NCBI GenBank assembly: GCA_937873165.1
Contig: CALMVH010000180.1
Coordinates: forward strand, 4,098 to 9,650
Direction: 5' to 3'
From: an uncultured Rhodospirillales bacterium
GTDB taxonomy: Bacteria; Pseudomonadota; Alphaproteobacteria; CALMVH01
DNA: 5,553 bases
The notes below the pieces were generated by a model that made no database searches, was not told the origin of the DNA, and was given only the letters and a program-made list of their open reading frames with translations. The translations under genes and the position numbers were made by a program. How positions within the stretch are numbered: the first letter of the stretch is position 1; each line of letters opens with the position of its first letter. Shown piece after piece: positions 1-5,553 of this stretch.

Positions 1-91
1 GGATGATATCGGCCTGACTCTTCAGCATACCGCCGACATCGACGCCTTCGAGGCACGGCAACGCGAAACGCAGCCTTGGTTGTGGACCTGA
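1..91 (+). CDS. leuD: 3-isopropylmalate dehydratase small subunit, C-terminal end (partial)
   Basis: The window opens inside a gene that reads in frame from base 2 to a TGA at 89-91, giving 29 residues. They begin DDIGLTLQH and continue through an acidic and basic helix-like stretch to a Trp-rich end (PWLWT). DDIGLTLQ is the conserved C-terminal motif of LeuD, the small subunit of isopropylmalate isomerase. With LeuC, this enzyme converts 2-isopropylmalate to 3-isopropylmalate in the cytoplasm, the second committed step of leucine synthesis. The next gene, leuB, encodes the following step, which supports the call. Only the tail is present, so start, length and catalytic parts cannot be judged. 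The 86-base gap to leuB carries a palindromic repeat; the two genes are probably cotranscribed, but a separate leuB promoter cannot be excluded. Confidence 0.88.
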   Translation, partial: DDIGLTLQHTADIDAFEARQRETQPWLWT

Positions 92-98
92 ATATTGT

Positions 99-165
99 TG
101 TCGTTCCCGCGCAGGCGGGAACCCAGGATTGATTGGTCTGGATTTCCGCCTTCGTGGGAATGACA
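99..165. repeat. Palindromic dispersed-type repeat (REP/dRS3-like) between leuD and leuB
   Basis: Two 28-base arms (99-126 and 138-165) are imperfect inverted copies separated by an 11-base loop. Read as RNA on the + strand they form 23 Watson-Crick pairs and 3 G-U pairs, with 2 mismatches. Each arm contains the motif TTCCC-N8-GGGAA or a decayed form of it (left: GTTCCCGCGCAGGCGGGAAC; right: TTTCCGCCTTCGTGGGAA). Repeats with this core, of the type typified by Neisseria dRS3 and 'GTCATTCCCGCG...GGGAAT' elements, occur in many copies between genes in diverse proteobacteria. Membership of that class is inferred from the motif; a genome-wide copy count cannot be seen here. The element sits right against the leuB ribosome binding site. 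Confidence 0.8.
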
Positions 166-166
166 C

Positions 167-171
167 AGGAG
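167..171 (+). promoter_or_regulatory. Ribosome binding site of leuB
   Basis: AGGAG lies six bases before the ATG at 178 and decides that start. Other in-frame starts, a TTG at 133 and an ATG at 160, fall within the repeat and have no comparable purine-rich site. The right arm of the palindrome ends at 165, so a folded repeat would stand directly beside this site. Confidence 0.8.
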
Positions 172-177
172 ACAGAT

Positions 178-1269
178 ATGCCCCCCACCCTCCTCTTCCT
201 GCCCGGCGACGGCATTGGTCCCGAGATCATGGCGCAGCTGCGGCGCATCATCGAGTGGCTTGGACAGCATCGCGGATTGACGTTCGACATGGTGGAAGAC
301 CTGATCGGCGGCGCATCGATCGACGTGCATGGCGTGCCGATCAGCGACGGAACGCTGGCTAAGGCCCAGGCGGCGGATGCCGTGATGCTTGGCGCCGTCG
401 GCGGCCCCAAATGGGACAAGGTGGCTTATGACAATCGTCCCGAGGCCGGGCTGCTGAAGATCCGCAAGGAGTTGCAGCTATTCGCCAATTTGCGCCCTGC
501 CATGGTGCTGGATGCCCTGGTCGATGCCTCCAGCCTGAAGCCGGAACTCGTGCGCGGCCTCGATATCATGATCGTGCGCGAGTTGACGGGCGGCGTCTAC
601 TTCGGCGAGCCGCGCGGCATCGAGGATCTGGGCAACGGCCAGCGGCGCGGCGTCAACACCCAGGTCTATACCACCGCGGAGATCCAGCGGGTGGCCCGCA
701 TCGCTTTTGAATTTGCCCGCGTGCGCGGCAACCGGGTCTGTTCGGTCGAGAAAGCCAACGTCATGGAGTCGGGCAAGCTGTGGCGGGAGGACGTGACCGC
801 GCTGCATGCCGTGGAATACGCAGACGTGGCCCTTAGCCACATGTACGCGGATAACTGCGCCATGCAGCTGTGCCGCAACCCGAAGCAGTTCGACGTGATC
901 GTGACCGACAATCTGTTCGGCGACATCCTGTCCGACGAGGCTTCCATGCTGACCGGTTCGCTCGGCATGCTACCCTCGGCCTCGCTGGGTCCGGAGAAGC
1001 CGACCGGCAAGCGCGCCGCCTTGTACGAGCCGATCCACGGTTCGGCCCCCGATATCGCCGGACGCGGCATCGCCAATCCCATTGCCGCCATCCTCAGCTT
1101 CGCGATGGCGCTGCGCTATACCTTCGACCAGCCCGATGAAGCCGCGCGCATCGAACGTGCCATCGAAGCTGTGCTGAACCAGGGCATCCGTACTGCCGAT
1201 ATCATGGCCGAAGGGTGCCGGCAGGTTTCGACCAGCGGCATGGGCGATGCCGTGCTGGCCGCCCTGTGA
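178..1269 (+). CDS. leuB: 3-isopropylmalate dehydrogenase
   Basis: A complete 363-residue enzyme, the normal length. In the cytoplasm it oxidises and decarboxylates 3-isopropylmalate to 2-ketoisocaproate with NAD+, the third step of leucine synthesis. The N terminus has the nucleotide-fold motif LPGDGIGPEI (about 8-17). Substrate-binding arginines are visible at R96 and R106 (KIRKELQLFANLRP) and R134 (RELTGGVYFGEP). Y141 and K192 (SVEKANVMESG) are the catalytic pair. D225, D249 and D253 (DNLFGDILSD) are the metal ligands by comparison with the E. coli enzyme. HGSAPDIAG (287-295) is the NAD-binding loop, and GIANP follows. These features separate it from isocitrate and tartrate dehydrogenases. 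The C-terminal ending (DIMAEGCRQVSTSGMGDAVL) resembles alphaproteobacterial LeuB. All key residues are intact. It follows leuD, so expression with the leucine genes is likely; no attenuator was recognised. Confidence 0.97.
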   Translation: MPPTLLFLPGDGIGPEIMAQLRRIIEWLGQHRGLTFDMVEDLIGGASIDVHGVPISDGTLAKAQAADAVMLGAVGGPKWDKVAYDNRPEAGLLKIRKELQLFANLRPAMVLDALVDASSLKPELVRGLDIMIVRELTGGVYFGEPRGIEDLGNGQRRGVNTQVYTTAEIQRVARIAFEFARVRGNRVCSVEKANVMESGKLWREDVTALHAVEYADVALSHMYADNCAMQLCRNPKQFDVIVTDNLFGDILSDEASMLTGSLGMLPSASLGPEKPTGKRAALYEPIHGSAPDIAGRGIANPIAAILSFAMALRYTFDQPDEAARIERAIEAVLNQGIRTADIMAEGCRQVSTSGMGDAVLAAL

Positions 1270-1400
1270 AATCCTTTAAGGTCACTTTCGCTACTTCCGA
1301 CGGCATGCGAAGCTACTTCGAACCCGAGAAGTGCTGACCTGAAGACGCGTCCGGCGCTTGACTACCATGAACGCGCCGCCACGATAATCGGTAAATCAAA
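1270..1400. other. Convergent intergenic gap between leuB and yejF
   Basis: These 131 bases separate two genes that end towards each other. Weak pairings exist: AGGTCA (1279-1284) with TGACCT (1335-1340), enclosing ACTTC (1315-1319) with GAAGT (1328-1332), and CGGCGC (1352-1357) with GCGCCG (1373-1378). None is followed by a T-run on either strand, so I do not call an intrinsic terminator. A 23-codon frame starting with a GTG that overlaps the leuB stop (GTGA at 1266-1269) runs to 1337 but has no ribosome binding site. I see no convincing gene here. Confidence 0.6.
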
Positions 1401-2984
1401 CTACGCGCGAAAATCCAGCGCGGCTGCCAGCAGCGCCTTGGTATAGTCCTGCTGCGGGGCCGTAAAGATTTGTTCGGTCGGACCGCGTTCCACGATCCTG
1501 CCGTCCTTCATCACCATGACCTCATGGCTAAGCGCGCGCACGATGCGCAGGTCGTGGCTGATGAACAGGTAAGCTGTGCCATAGCGAGCCTGCAGGTCGC
1601 GCAGCAAGTCGACGATCTGCGCCTGCACCGACACATCCAGCGCGCTGGTGGGCTCGTCCAGCACGATAAAGGCTGGCTTCAGGATCATGGCGCGGGCAAT
1701 CGCGATGCGCTGGCGCTGGCCGCCCGAGAATTCATGCGGGTAGCGGCCGCGCATGTCGGGCGACAAACCGACTTCGGTCAAGGCTGCGTCAACCAGAGCC
1801 TCGCGCTCGGCGGGTGGGCGGGCTTTGTCGAACACCGTCAGCCCCTCGCCCACGATCTGCGCAATAGTCAGACGCGGGCTGAGCGAGCCGTACGGATCTT
1901 GGAAAACGACCTGCATGCGCTGCCGCAAGGGCCGAAGGGCTTTCTGCGACAAGGCTGCGATATCCTGGCCTTGGAACCGGATGGTGCCGGTGCTGGCCGT
2001 GAGCCGCAGCAAAGCCTGTCCGAGCGTCGTCTTGCCCGAACCCGATTCGCCGACAACGCCCAGCGTCTGCCCTGCCCGCAGCGAGAAGCCGACATCCTGT
2101 ACCGCCGCCGTGTAGGTTCTACGCTGAAACAGCCCCGCGCCGCGCTTGGCGTACCGCACGGCGATATCGGTGGCCTCCACCAGAACCGGCTCCTTGTCCG
2201 AAGCCGGAACGGGCGCGCCCTTCGGCTGCGCCGCCAGCAGCATCTGCGTGTACGCGTGCTGCGGGGCGGTGAAGATCGCTGTCGTTGTACCGGTTTCCAT
2301 GATTTCACCATGCTGCATGACCGCGATCCGGTCGGCCATCTTGCGCACGACCCCAAGGTCATGGGTGATCAGCAGCAGCGCCATGCCGAAGCGCGCCTTC
2401 AGGCTGGCCAGCAAGTCGAGGATCTGCGCCTGGATGGTCACGTCCAGCGCCGTTGTCGGTTCGTCGGCGATCAGGATGTCGGGTTCGTTTGCCAGCGCCA
2501 TGGCGATCATCACCCGCTGCCGTTGACCACCCGACATCTCATGCGGATAGGATCGCAGGCGGCTGACGGGATCGGGAATGCCAACGAGTTCCAGCAGCTC
2601 GATGACTCGCGCCCGTGCCCTGGCGCCGCGCAGCCCCTTATGCAGCAGCAGGGATTCGCCGATCTGCCTTTCGACGGTATGCAATGGGTTCAGCGACGTC
2701 ATCGGCTCTTGGAATACCATGGCAATGCGTGCGCCGCGGATCGGCCGCAGCACCGTTTCGGAGGCCCCCAGTAGTTCCTGCCCGTCGAAACGGATGCTGC
2801 CGGACGGGTACGAGGCATTCGGCGCCAGCAACTGAAGGATCGACAGGGCGGTGACCGACTTACCCGAACCCGACTCTCCCACCAAGGCCAGCGTCTCGCC
2901 CTTGTCGAGGGTGAAGCCAACGCCCTTGACGGCATGGAAGAGGCCGAAATCGACCGCCAGGTTTTCGACAGTCAGAAGGCTCAT
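1401..2984 (-). CDS. yejF: Peptide/microcin C ABC transporter ATP-binding protein, two fused ATPase domains
   Basis: A 527-residue cytoplasmic protein (E. coli YejF is 529) that powers the YejABEF importer of oligopeptides by ATP hydrolysis. It contains two complete ABC ATPase halves. In the first: Walker A GESGSGKS at about 36-43, Q-loop Q92 (FQEPMTSLNP), signature SGGQRQR at 151-157, Walker B ILIADEP ending with D174-E175, and switch histidine H208. In the second: Walker A GESGSGKT at 312-319, Q362 (FQDPYGSLSP), signature from S420, Walker B with D443-E444, and H477. Each half ends with the oligopeptide-transporter tail, FTAPQHAYT and FTAPQQDYT. Both sites look active. The ATG at 2984 matches the family start (SLLTVENL); a GTG at 3059 would add 25 basic residues of no recognisable family. 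The stop is TAG. It is the last gene of the operon, after yejB and yejE. The related GsiA and DppDF-type ATPases are alternatives, but the permeases decide the call. Confidence 0.95.
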   Translation of the reverse strand: MSLLTVENLAVDFGLFHAVKGVGFTLDKGETLALVGESGSGKSVTALSILQLLAPNASYPSGSIRFDGQELLGASETVLRPIRGARIAMVFQEPMTSLNPLHTVERQIGESLLLHKGLRGARARARVIELLELVGIPDPVSRLRSYPHEMSGGQRQRVMIAMALANEPDILIADEPTTALDVTIQAQILDLLASLKARFGMALLLITHDLGVVRKMADRIAVMQHGEIMETGTTTAIFTAPQHAYTQMLLAAQPKGAPVPASDKEPVLVEATDIAVRYAKRGAGLFQRRTYTAAVQDVGFSLRAGQTLGVVGESGSGKTTLGQALLRLTASTGTIRFQGQDIAALSQKALRPLRQRMQVVFQDPYGSLSPRLTIAQIVGEGLTVFDKARPPAEREALVDAALTEVGLSPDMRGRYPHEFSGGQRQRIAIARAMILKPAFIVLDEPTSALDVSVQAQIVDLLRDLQARYGTAYLFISHDLRIVRALSHEVMVMKDGRIVERGPTEQIFTAPQQDYTKALLAAALDFRA

Positions 2985-3115
2985 TACTGTATGTCTTCCA
3001 TGGCCCAGGTAGGCGACTTCACGCTTCCCGTTCCGCCTATGCCGCTCAACCTGTTCCACGAGAAAACGTCAGTTTCCCTTGTTCCCATCCAGGAATAATT
3101 GCGGGTAATCATCAT
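2984..3115 (-). CDS. Candidate small protein of 43 residues bridging yejE and yejF
   Basis: A short frame fills the only sizeable gap of the yej operon. Its ATG (3115-3113) overlaps the yejE stop as ATGA. GGAG (3127-3124) lies eight bases before it, inside the last yejE codons. It ends with TAA overlapping the yejF ATG as TAATG. The product starts MMITRNYSWMG and ends PTWAMEDIQ. It has four Trp, is mostly polar, and shows no membrane segment, signal peptide or cysteine. I do not recognise it. About two thirds of its codons end in G or C, and it uses AGG twice, ATA twice and GGA three times, which is less typical than its neighbours. It could be a real small subunit, a leader that couples yejF translation to yejE, or a chance open frame in a spacer. 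Confidence 0.35.
   Translation of the reverse strand: MMITRNYSWMGTRETDVFSWNRLSGIGGTGSVKSPTWAMEDIQ
2995..2999 (-). promoter_or_regulatory. Probable ribosome binding site of yejF
   Basis: On the minus strand GGAAG stands ten bases before the ATG at 2984. It is the only purine-rich stretch at a usable distance and favours this start over the GTG at 3059. It lies inside the last codons of the candidate 43-residue frame. Confidence 0.5.
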
Positions 3116-4149
3116 ATGGTCTGCTCCACGTTTGAAGATGGCAGGCTGTCGGCATGGCGGGGATCGAGGGCGTCGCGCACGGCTTCGCCTATGAAGGTCA
3201 GCAGGCTGAGTACACCGCCGATCGACACAAAGGCGACGGCGCTCAACCACCAGGCTATCAAATTGTTCTTGGCCTCGGCGATCAGCTCCCCCAGCGAGGC
3301 TGAACCGGGGGGCATGCCGAAGCCGAGAAAATCCAGCGCGGTCAACGCCGTGATGCTGCCGGTCATGATGAACGGCAGAAAGGTCACAGTTGCGACCAGC
3401 GCGTTGGGCAGGATGTGGCGGTGGATGATCGTTGCGCTGCCGACACCCATGGCACGCGCGCCCTTCACGTAGTCGAAGTTGCGGGCGCGCAGGAACTCGG
3501 CCCGCACGTACTGCACAAGCTGCATCCACGAGAACAGCAGCATCAGACCGAGCAGCGTGAAGAACCCCGGCGTGATGAGGCTGCCCATGATCAGCAGAAG
3601 ATACAGCGTCGGCATGCCACCCCAGATTTCGATGAAGCGTTGCAGTGAAAGATCGACCAGACCGCCGAAATATCCCTGCACGGCGCCGGCCGCGATCCCG
3701 ACGGCCGAGCTCAGCACCGTCAGCAAAAACCCGAACACCAGTGAAACCCGCATGCCGTAGATCAGGCGCGCCAGCACGTCGCGGCCCTGATCGTCAGTGC
3801 CGAGCCAGTTATCACGGCTGGGCGGCGATGGCGGCACAACCTGGAAGTTTACGGTGCCATAGCCGTAGGGGATCGGCGGGTTCAGCATCCAGCCCTGCTT
3901 GCGGATCGATCCGGCGATATAGGGATCGCGGAAATCCGCGTTGGTGGCGAAATCACCTCCGAAGTCGGTTTCGGGGTGATCGCGCAGGATCGGGAAAAAC
4001 CAATGCGACTGATAGCGCACGATCAGCGGCCGGTCGTTGGCGATCATCGGTGCGCACAGGCTGGCAGCGAGTACCACAAGGAATATCCACAGGGACCAAT
4101 AGCCGCGCGGATTGGCGCGGAAGATTGTCCAGCTGCGGGCGCCGCGCAC
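3112..4149 (-). CDS. yejE: Peptide/microcin C ABC transporter permease YejE
   Basis: A 345-residue inner-membrane permease (E. coli YejE is 341) that pairs with YejB to form the import channel. The N terminus has the family motif NPRGYWSLWIF (about 13-23) leading into the first membrane helix (about 19-36). A long periplasmic segment follows (about 37-115), with YejE-like ANDRPLIVRY and DFGG. LGTDDQGRDVLARLIYG (116-132) is the motif of OppC/DppC-type permeases. Further hydrophobic segments lie at about 134-160, 180-210, 250-275 and 300-322. The cytoplasmic EAA-type coupling loop, which contacts YejF, is at about 218-245 (RARNFDYVKGARAMGV). The ending FIGEAVRDALDP is typical. The start is a GTG: an in-frame TGA, the yejB stop, lies one codon upstream, so no longer version is possible. 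Translation is probably coupled to yejB. All conserved parts are present. Confidence 0.95.
   Translation of the reverse strand: MRGARSWTIFRANPRGYWSLWIFLVVLAASLCAPMIANDRPLIVRYQSHWFFPILRDHPETDFGGDFATNADFRDPYIAGSIRKQGWMLNPPIPYGYGTVNFQVVPPSPPSRDNWLGTDDQGRDVLARLIYGMRVSLVFGFLLTVLSSAVGIAAGAVQGYFGGLVDLSLQRFIEIWGGMPTLYLLLIMGSLITPGFFTLLGLMLLFSWMQLVQYVRAEFLRARNFDYVKGARAMGVGSATIIHRHILPNALVATVTFLPFIMTGSITALTALDFLGFGMPPGSASLGELIAEAKNNLIAWWLSAVAFVSIGGVLSLLTFIGEAVRDALDPRHADSLPSSNVEQTI
3124..3127 (-). promoter_or_regulatory. Possible ribosome binding site for the yejE-yejF bridging frame
   Basis: GGAG in the closing codons of yejE (GTG GAG CAG ACC ATA TGA) is eight bases from the ATG at 3115. The spacing is ideal for translation starting there, although GGAG inside coding sequence can also occur by chance. 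Confidence 0.4.
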
Positions 4150-4152
4150 CGG

Positions 4153-5229
4153 TCAGCGCTCCGCGAAATCGATGCGCGGATCGACGATCACGTACATCAA
4201 ATCGCTGAGGAGGTTCAGCGCCAGCCCGATCAGGGTATAGATGTACAGGGTCGCGAACATGATCGGGTAATCGCGGGCGAGCGTCGCCTGGTAACCGAGC
4301 AAGCCCAGCCCGTCGAGTGAAAAGATGATCTCGGTCAGCAGCGATCCCGTGAACAGCACGGCGATGAAGGCGGCGGGAAAGCCCGCGATCACGATCAGCA
4401 TGGCATTGCGAAAAACATGGCCGTACAGCACGCGCGCAGGCTTCAGGCCCTTTGCGCGCGCGGTCAGGACGTATTGCTTGCCGATTTCGTCAAGAAATGA
4501 GTTGCGTGTCAGCATGGTCAGGCTGGCAAAGCCGCCGATGACCATGGCGGTGACCGGCAGGGCCATGTGCCAGGCGTAGTCCGCGATCCGGCGCCTCCAC
4601 GGCAAACCGGACCAGTTCTCCGAATGGATGCCGCGAAACGGAAACAGGTGCAGGAAGCTGCCGCCGGCGAACAGTTCGATCAGCAGGATCGCAAACAGAT
4701 AGCTGGGGATCGCATAGCCGAAGACGATCAGGATGCTGCTCCAGGCATCGAAGCGCGACCCGCTGCGCACGGCCTTGGCAATGCCGAGCGGGATAGAAAT
4801 GCCGTAGATCAAAAGCGTCGTCCACAGCCCGAGCGATATCGAAACCGGCAGCTTTTCCTTCACTAGGTCGATCACCCGGCGGTTCTGGAAGTAACTTTCC
4901 CCGAAATCGAACGTCGCATAGTGCCTCATCATCAGCGCAAACCGTTTGGCAAACGGCTTGTCGAAACCAAAATCCTTTTCGATAGCAGCGATCACGGCGG
5001 GGTCCAGGCCTTGGTCCCCGCGGTACTTGCCGGACGAAACCGGCGCCGCTCCGGCATCGCTGTCGGATGAAATGCGTGACACGGCGGCGTTGCCCTGGCC
5101 GTGGGCCTTTGCGATCATCTGTTCGACGGGACCGCCGGGCGCCAGCTGCACGATGCCGAAATTCAGGATCATGATGCCGAGCAGCGTGGGTACGATCAGC
5201 AGCAGCCGGCGCAGGATATAGGATGCCAT
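4153..5229 (-). CDS. yejB: Peptide/microcin C ABC transporter permease YejB
   Basis: A 358-residue inner-membrane permease (E. coli YejB is 364) of the DppB/OppB family, partner of YejE. It begins MASYILRRLLLIVPTLLGI, a classic N-terminal helix (about 5-29), followed by QLAPGGPVEQ. A YejB-type periplasmic insert runs from about 37 to 75 and ends KYRGDQGLDP. FDKPFAKRF and FDFGESYF are family motifs. Further helices fall at about 128-152, 163-187, 217-242, 274-298 and 322-346. The EAA-type loop that docks on YejF is at about 247-276 (DEIGKQYVLTARAKGL). The close, YVIVDPRIDF, is diagnostic of the family. The ATG at 5229 is the first possible start after an in-frame TGA 33 bases upstream. No good ribosome binding site precedes it, so it may depend on translation of the gene before it. 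A separate promoter was not recognised. Only three bases separate it from yejE. Confidence 0.96.
   Translation of the reverse strand: MASYILRRLLLIVPTLLGIMILNFGIVQLAPGGPVEQMIAKAHGQGNAAVSRISSDSDAGAAPVSSGKYRGDQGLDPAVIAAIEKDFGFDKPFAKRFALMMRHYATFDFGESYFQNRRVIDLVKEKLPVSISLGLWTTLLIYGISIPLGIAKAVRSGSRFDAWSSILIVFGYAIPSYLFAILLIELFAGGSFLHLFPFRGIHSENWSGLPWRRRIADYAWHMALPVTAMVIGGFASLTMLTRNSFLDEIGKQYVLTARAKGLKPARVLYGHVFRNAMLIVIAGFPAAFIAVLFTGSLLTEIIFSLDGLGLLGYQATLARDYPIMFATLYIYTLIGLALNLLSDLMYVIVDPRIDFAER
4159..4162 (-). promoter_or_regulatory. Ribosome binding site of yejE
   Basis: GGAG within the last codons of yejB lies nine bases before the GTG at 4149. It supports this non-ATG start, which is the first start codon available after the yejB stop. 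Confidence 0.65.
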
Positions 5230-5262
5230 GCGACTGTGAGTATGACCGGGCGTAGCGCTAAA

Positions 5263-5553
5263 TCAAGGCCCGCGCTGGGTCGGAAAATGATCGATGTTCT
5301 TTTGCCCTGTCGCCGGCGGAGCGGGCGGCCGGTCGCCGGTTACCGACGCAGTATCCTTGCCCCGCGCGATCTGGGCGTTCATCACGTCGTTCTCGATAAT
5401 GGCGCGAGGCAGCGGTTCGCGGACATACCCGTTGTTGGCGATCGGCGCTGCCACTATGGGCGCTTCGGCCGTGACGCGCACAGCGCTGCCGCCCTGCACG
5501 CCGATCCACGCCAGCACGCGGTCGGGGATCAGCGTGATGGCCCGGAATGAGAT
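5263..5553 (-). CDS. Unrecognised protein, C-terminal 96 residues (partial); weakly DotA/TraY-like
   Basis: A frame enters from the right edge and stops with TGA (5265-5263), 33 bases before yejB on the same strand, giving the last 96 residues of a longer protein. The visible part begins ISFRAITLIPDRVLAWIGVQ, a moderately hydrophobic stretch. A polar region follows (about residues 40-75, with NNGYVREPLPR and ENDVMNAQIARGKD), then a Pro-rich tail (DRPPAPPATG) that is probably unstructured. It does not resemble the C-terminal end of a family 5 peptide-binding protein, so it is probably not yejA. The IPDRVLAWIG segment recalls the end of DotA/TraY proteins of Dot/Icm-type secretion and conjugation systems, but this is a weak impression from memory. 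A GTG at 5517 could be an internal start, but the frame stays open through the edge, so a partial gene is more likely. It may be cotranscribed with yejBEF. Confidence 0.6.
   Translation of the reverse strand: MSFRAITLIPDRVLAWIGVQGGSAVRVTAEAPIVAAPIANNGYVREPLPRAIIENDVMNAQIARGKDTASVTGDRPPAPPATGQKNIDHFPTQRGP

Noticed and set aside
133..177. Longer leuB product starting at TTG 133 or ATG 160.
   Set aside because: Both starts fall inside the palindromic repeat, add residues absent from the family, and lack the AGGAG that stands correctly before ATG 178.
1352..1378. CGGCGC/GCGCCG hairpin as a terminator between leuB and yejF.
   Set aside because: Six-base stem with a 15-base loop and no T-run on either side.
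1470..2774. Long open frame on the + strand across yejF.
   Set aside because: It is antisense to a well-supported ATPase gene, shows no recognisable domain, and is the kind of open frame GC-rich coding DNA produces on its opposite strand.
2985..3059. Longer yejF starting at GTG 3059, adding 25 residues.
   Set aside because: The added part is basic and unlike the YejF family; the ATG at 2984 gives the usual length and N-terminal motif.
1409..3341. A 15-base direct repeat, gaaaatccagcgcgg, at 1409-1423 and 3327-3341.
   Set aside because: Both copies lie in coding sequence and encode the shared residues ALDF in yejF and yejE; chance and similar codon choice explain it.
3645..4208. Open + strand frame opposite yejE.
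   Set aside because: Arg- and Ser-rich composition typical of a shadow frame, with no domain; yejE on the other strand explains the sequence.
5263..5553. C-terminal end of YejA.
   Set aside because: The operon position fits, but the residues show none of the features of a peptide-binding protein C-terminal lobe and end in a Pro-rich polar tail.

Overview
This GC-rich window looks like part of an alphaproteobacterial chromosome. The support is the type of 3-isopropylmalate dehydrogenase, the leuD-leuB gene order, and a yejB-yejE-yejF peptide-transporter operon close to the enterobacterial and rhizobial versions. I cannot name the genus from sequence alone. No RNA gene, insertion sequence, CRISPR array or phage gene was seen.

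Layout. Bases 1-91 (+) are the last codons of leuD, the small subunit of isopropylmalate isomerase. Bases 92-177 hold a dispersed-type palindromic repeat (arms 99-126 and 138-165). It ends one base before the ribosome binding site of leuB (178-1269, +), which is complete. Bases 1270-1400 are a short convergent gap with no convincing terminator. The rest lies on the minus strand and is transcribed from right to left: the 3' end of an unrecognised gene (5263-5553), then yejB (4153-5229), yejE (3112-4149) and yejF (1401-2984). These encode two membrane permeases and a double ATPase of an ABC importer for oligopeptides, including microcin C-type peptides in species where it has been studied.

The leucine genes and the peptide transporter are functionally separate units that meet tail to tail. 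LeuD (with LeuC, outside the window) and LeuB carry out successive steps of leucine synthesis. YejB and YejE form the membrane channel and YejF drives it. The periplasmic binding protein YejA is not seen next to yejB.

The most interesting candidate is a 43-codon open frame on the minus strand (2984-3115) that fills the gap between yejE and yejF. It starts in an ATGA overlap with the yejE stop, has a well-spaced GGAG, and ends in a TAATG overlap with the yejF start. It may be an undescribed small protein of the operon or a translational-coupling leader. Its codon use is less typical than that of its neighbours, so this is a hypothesis.
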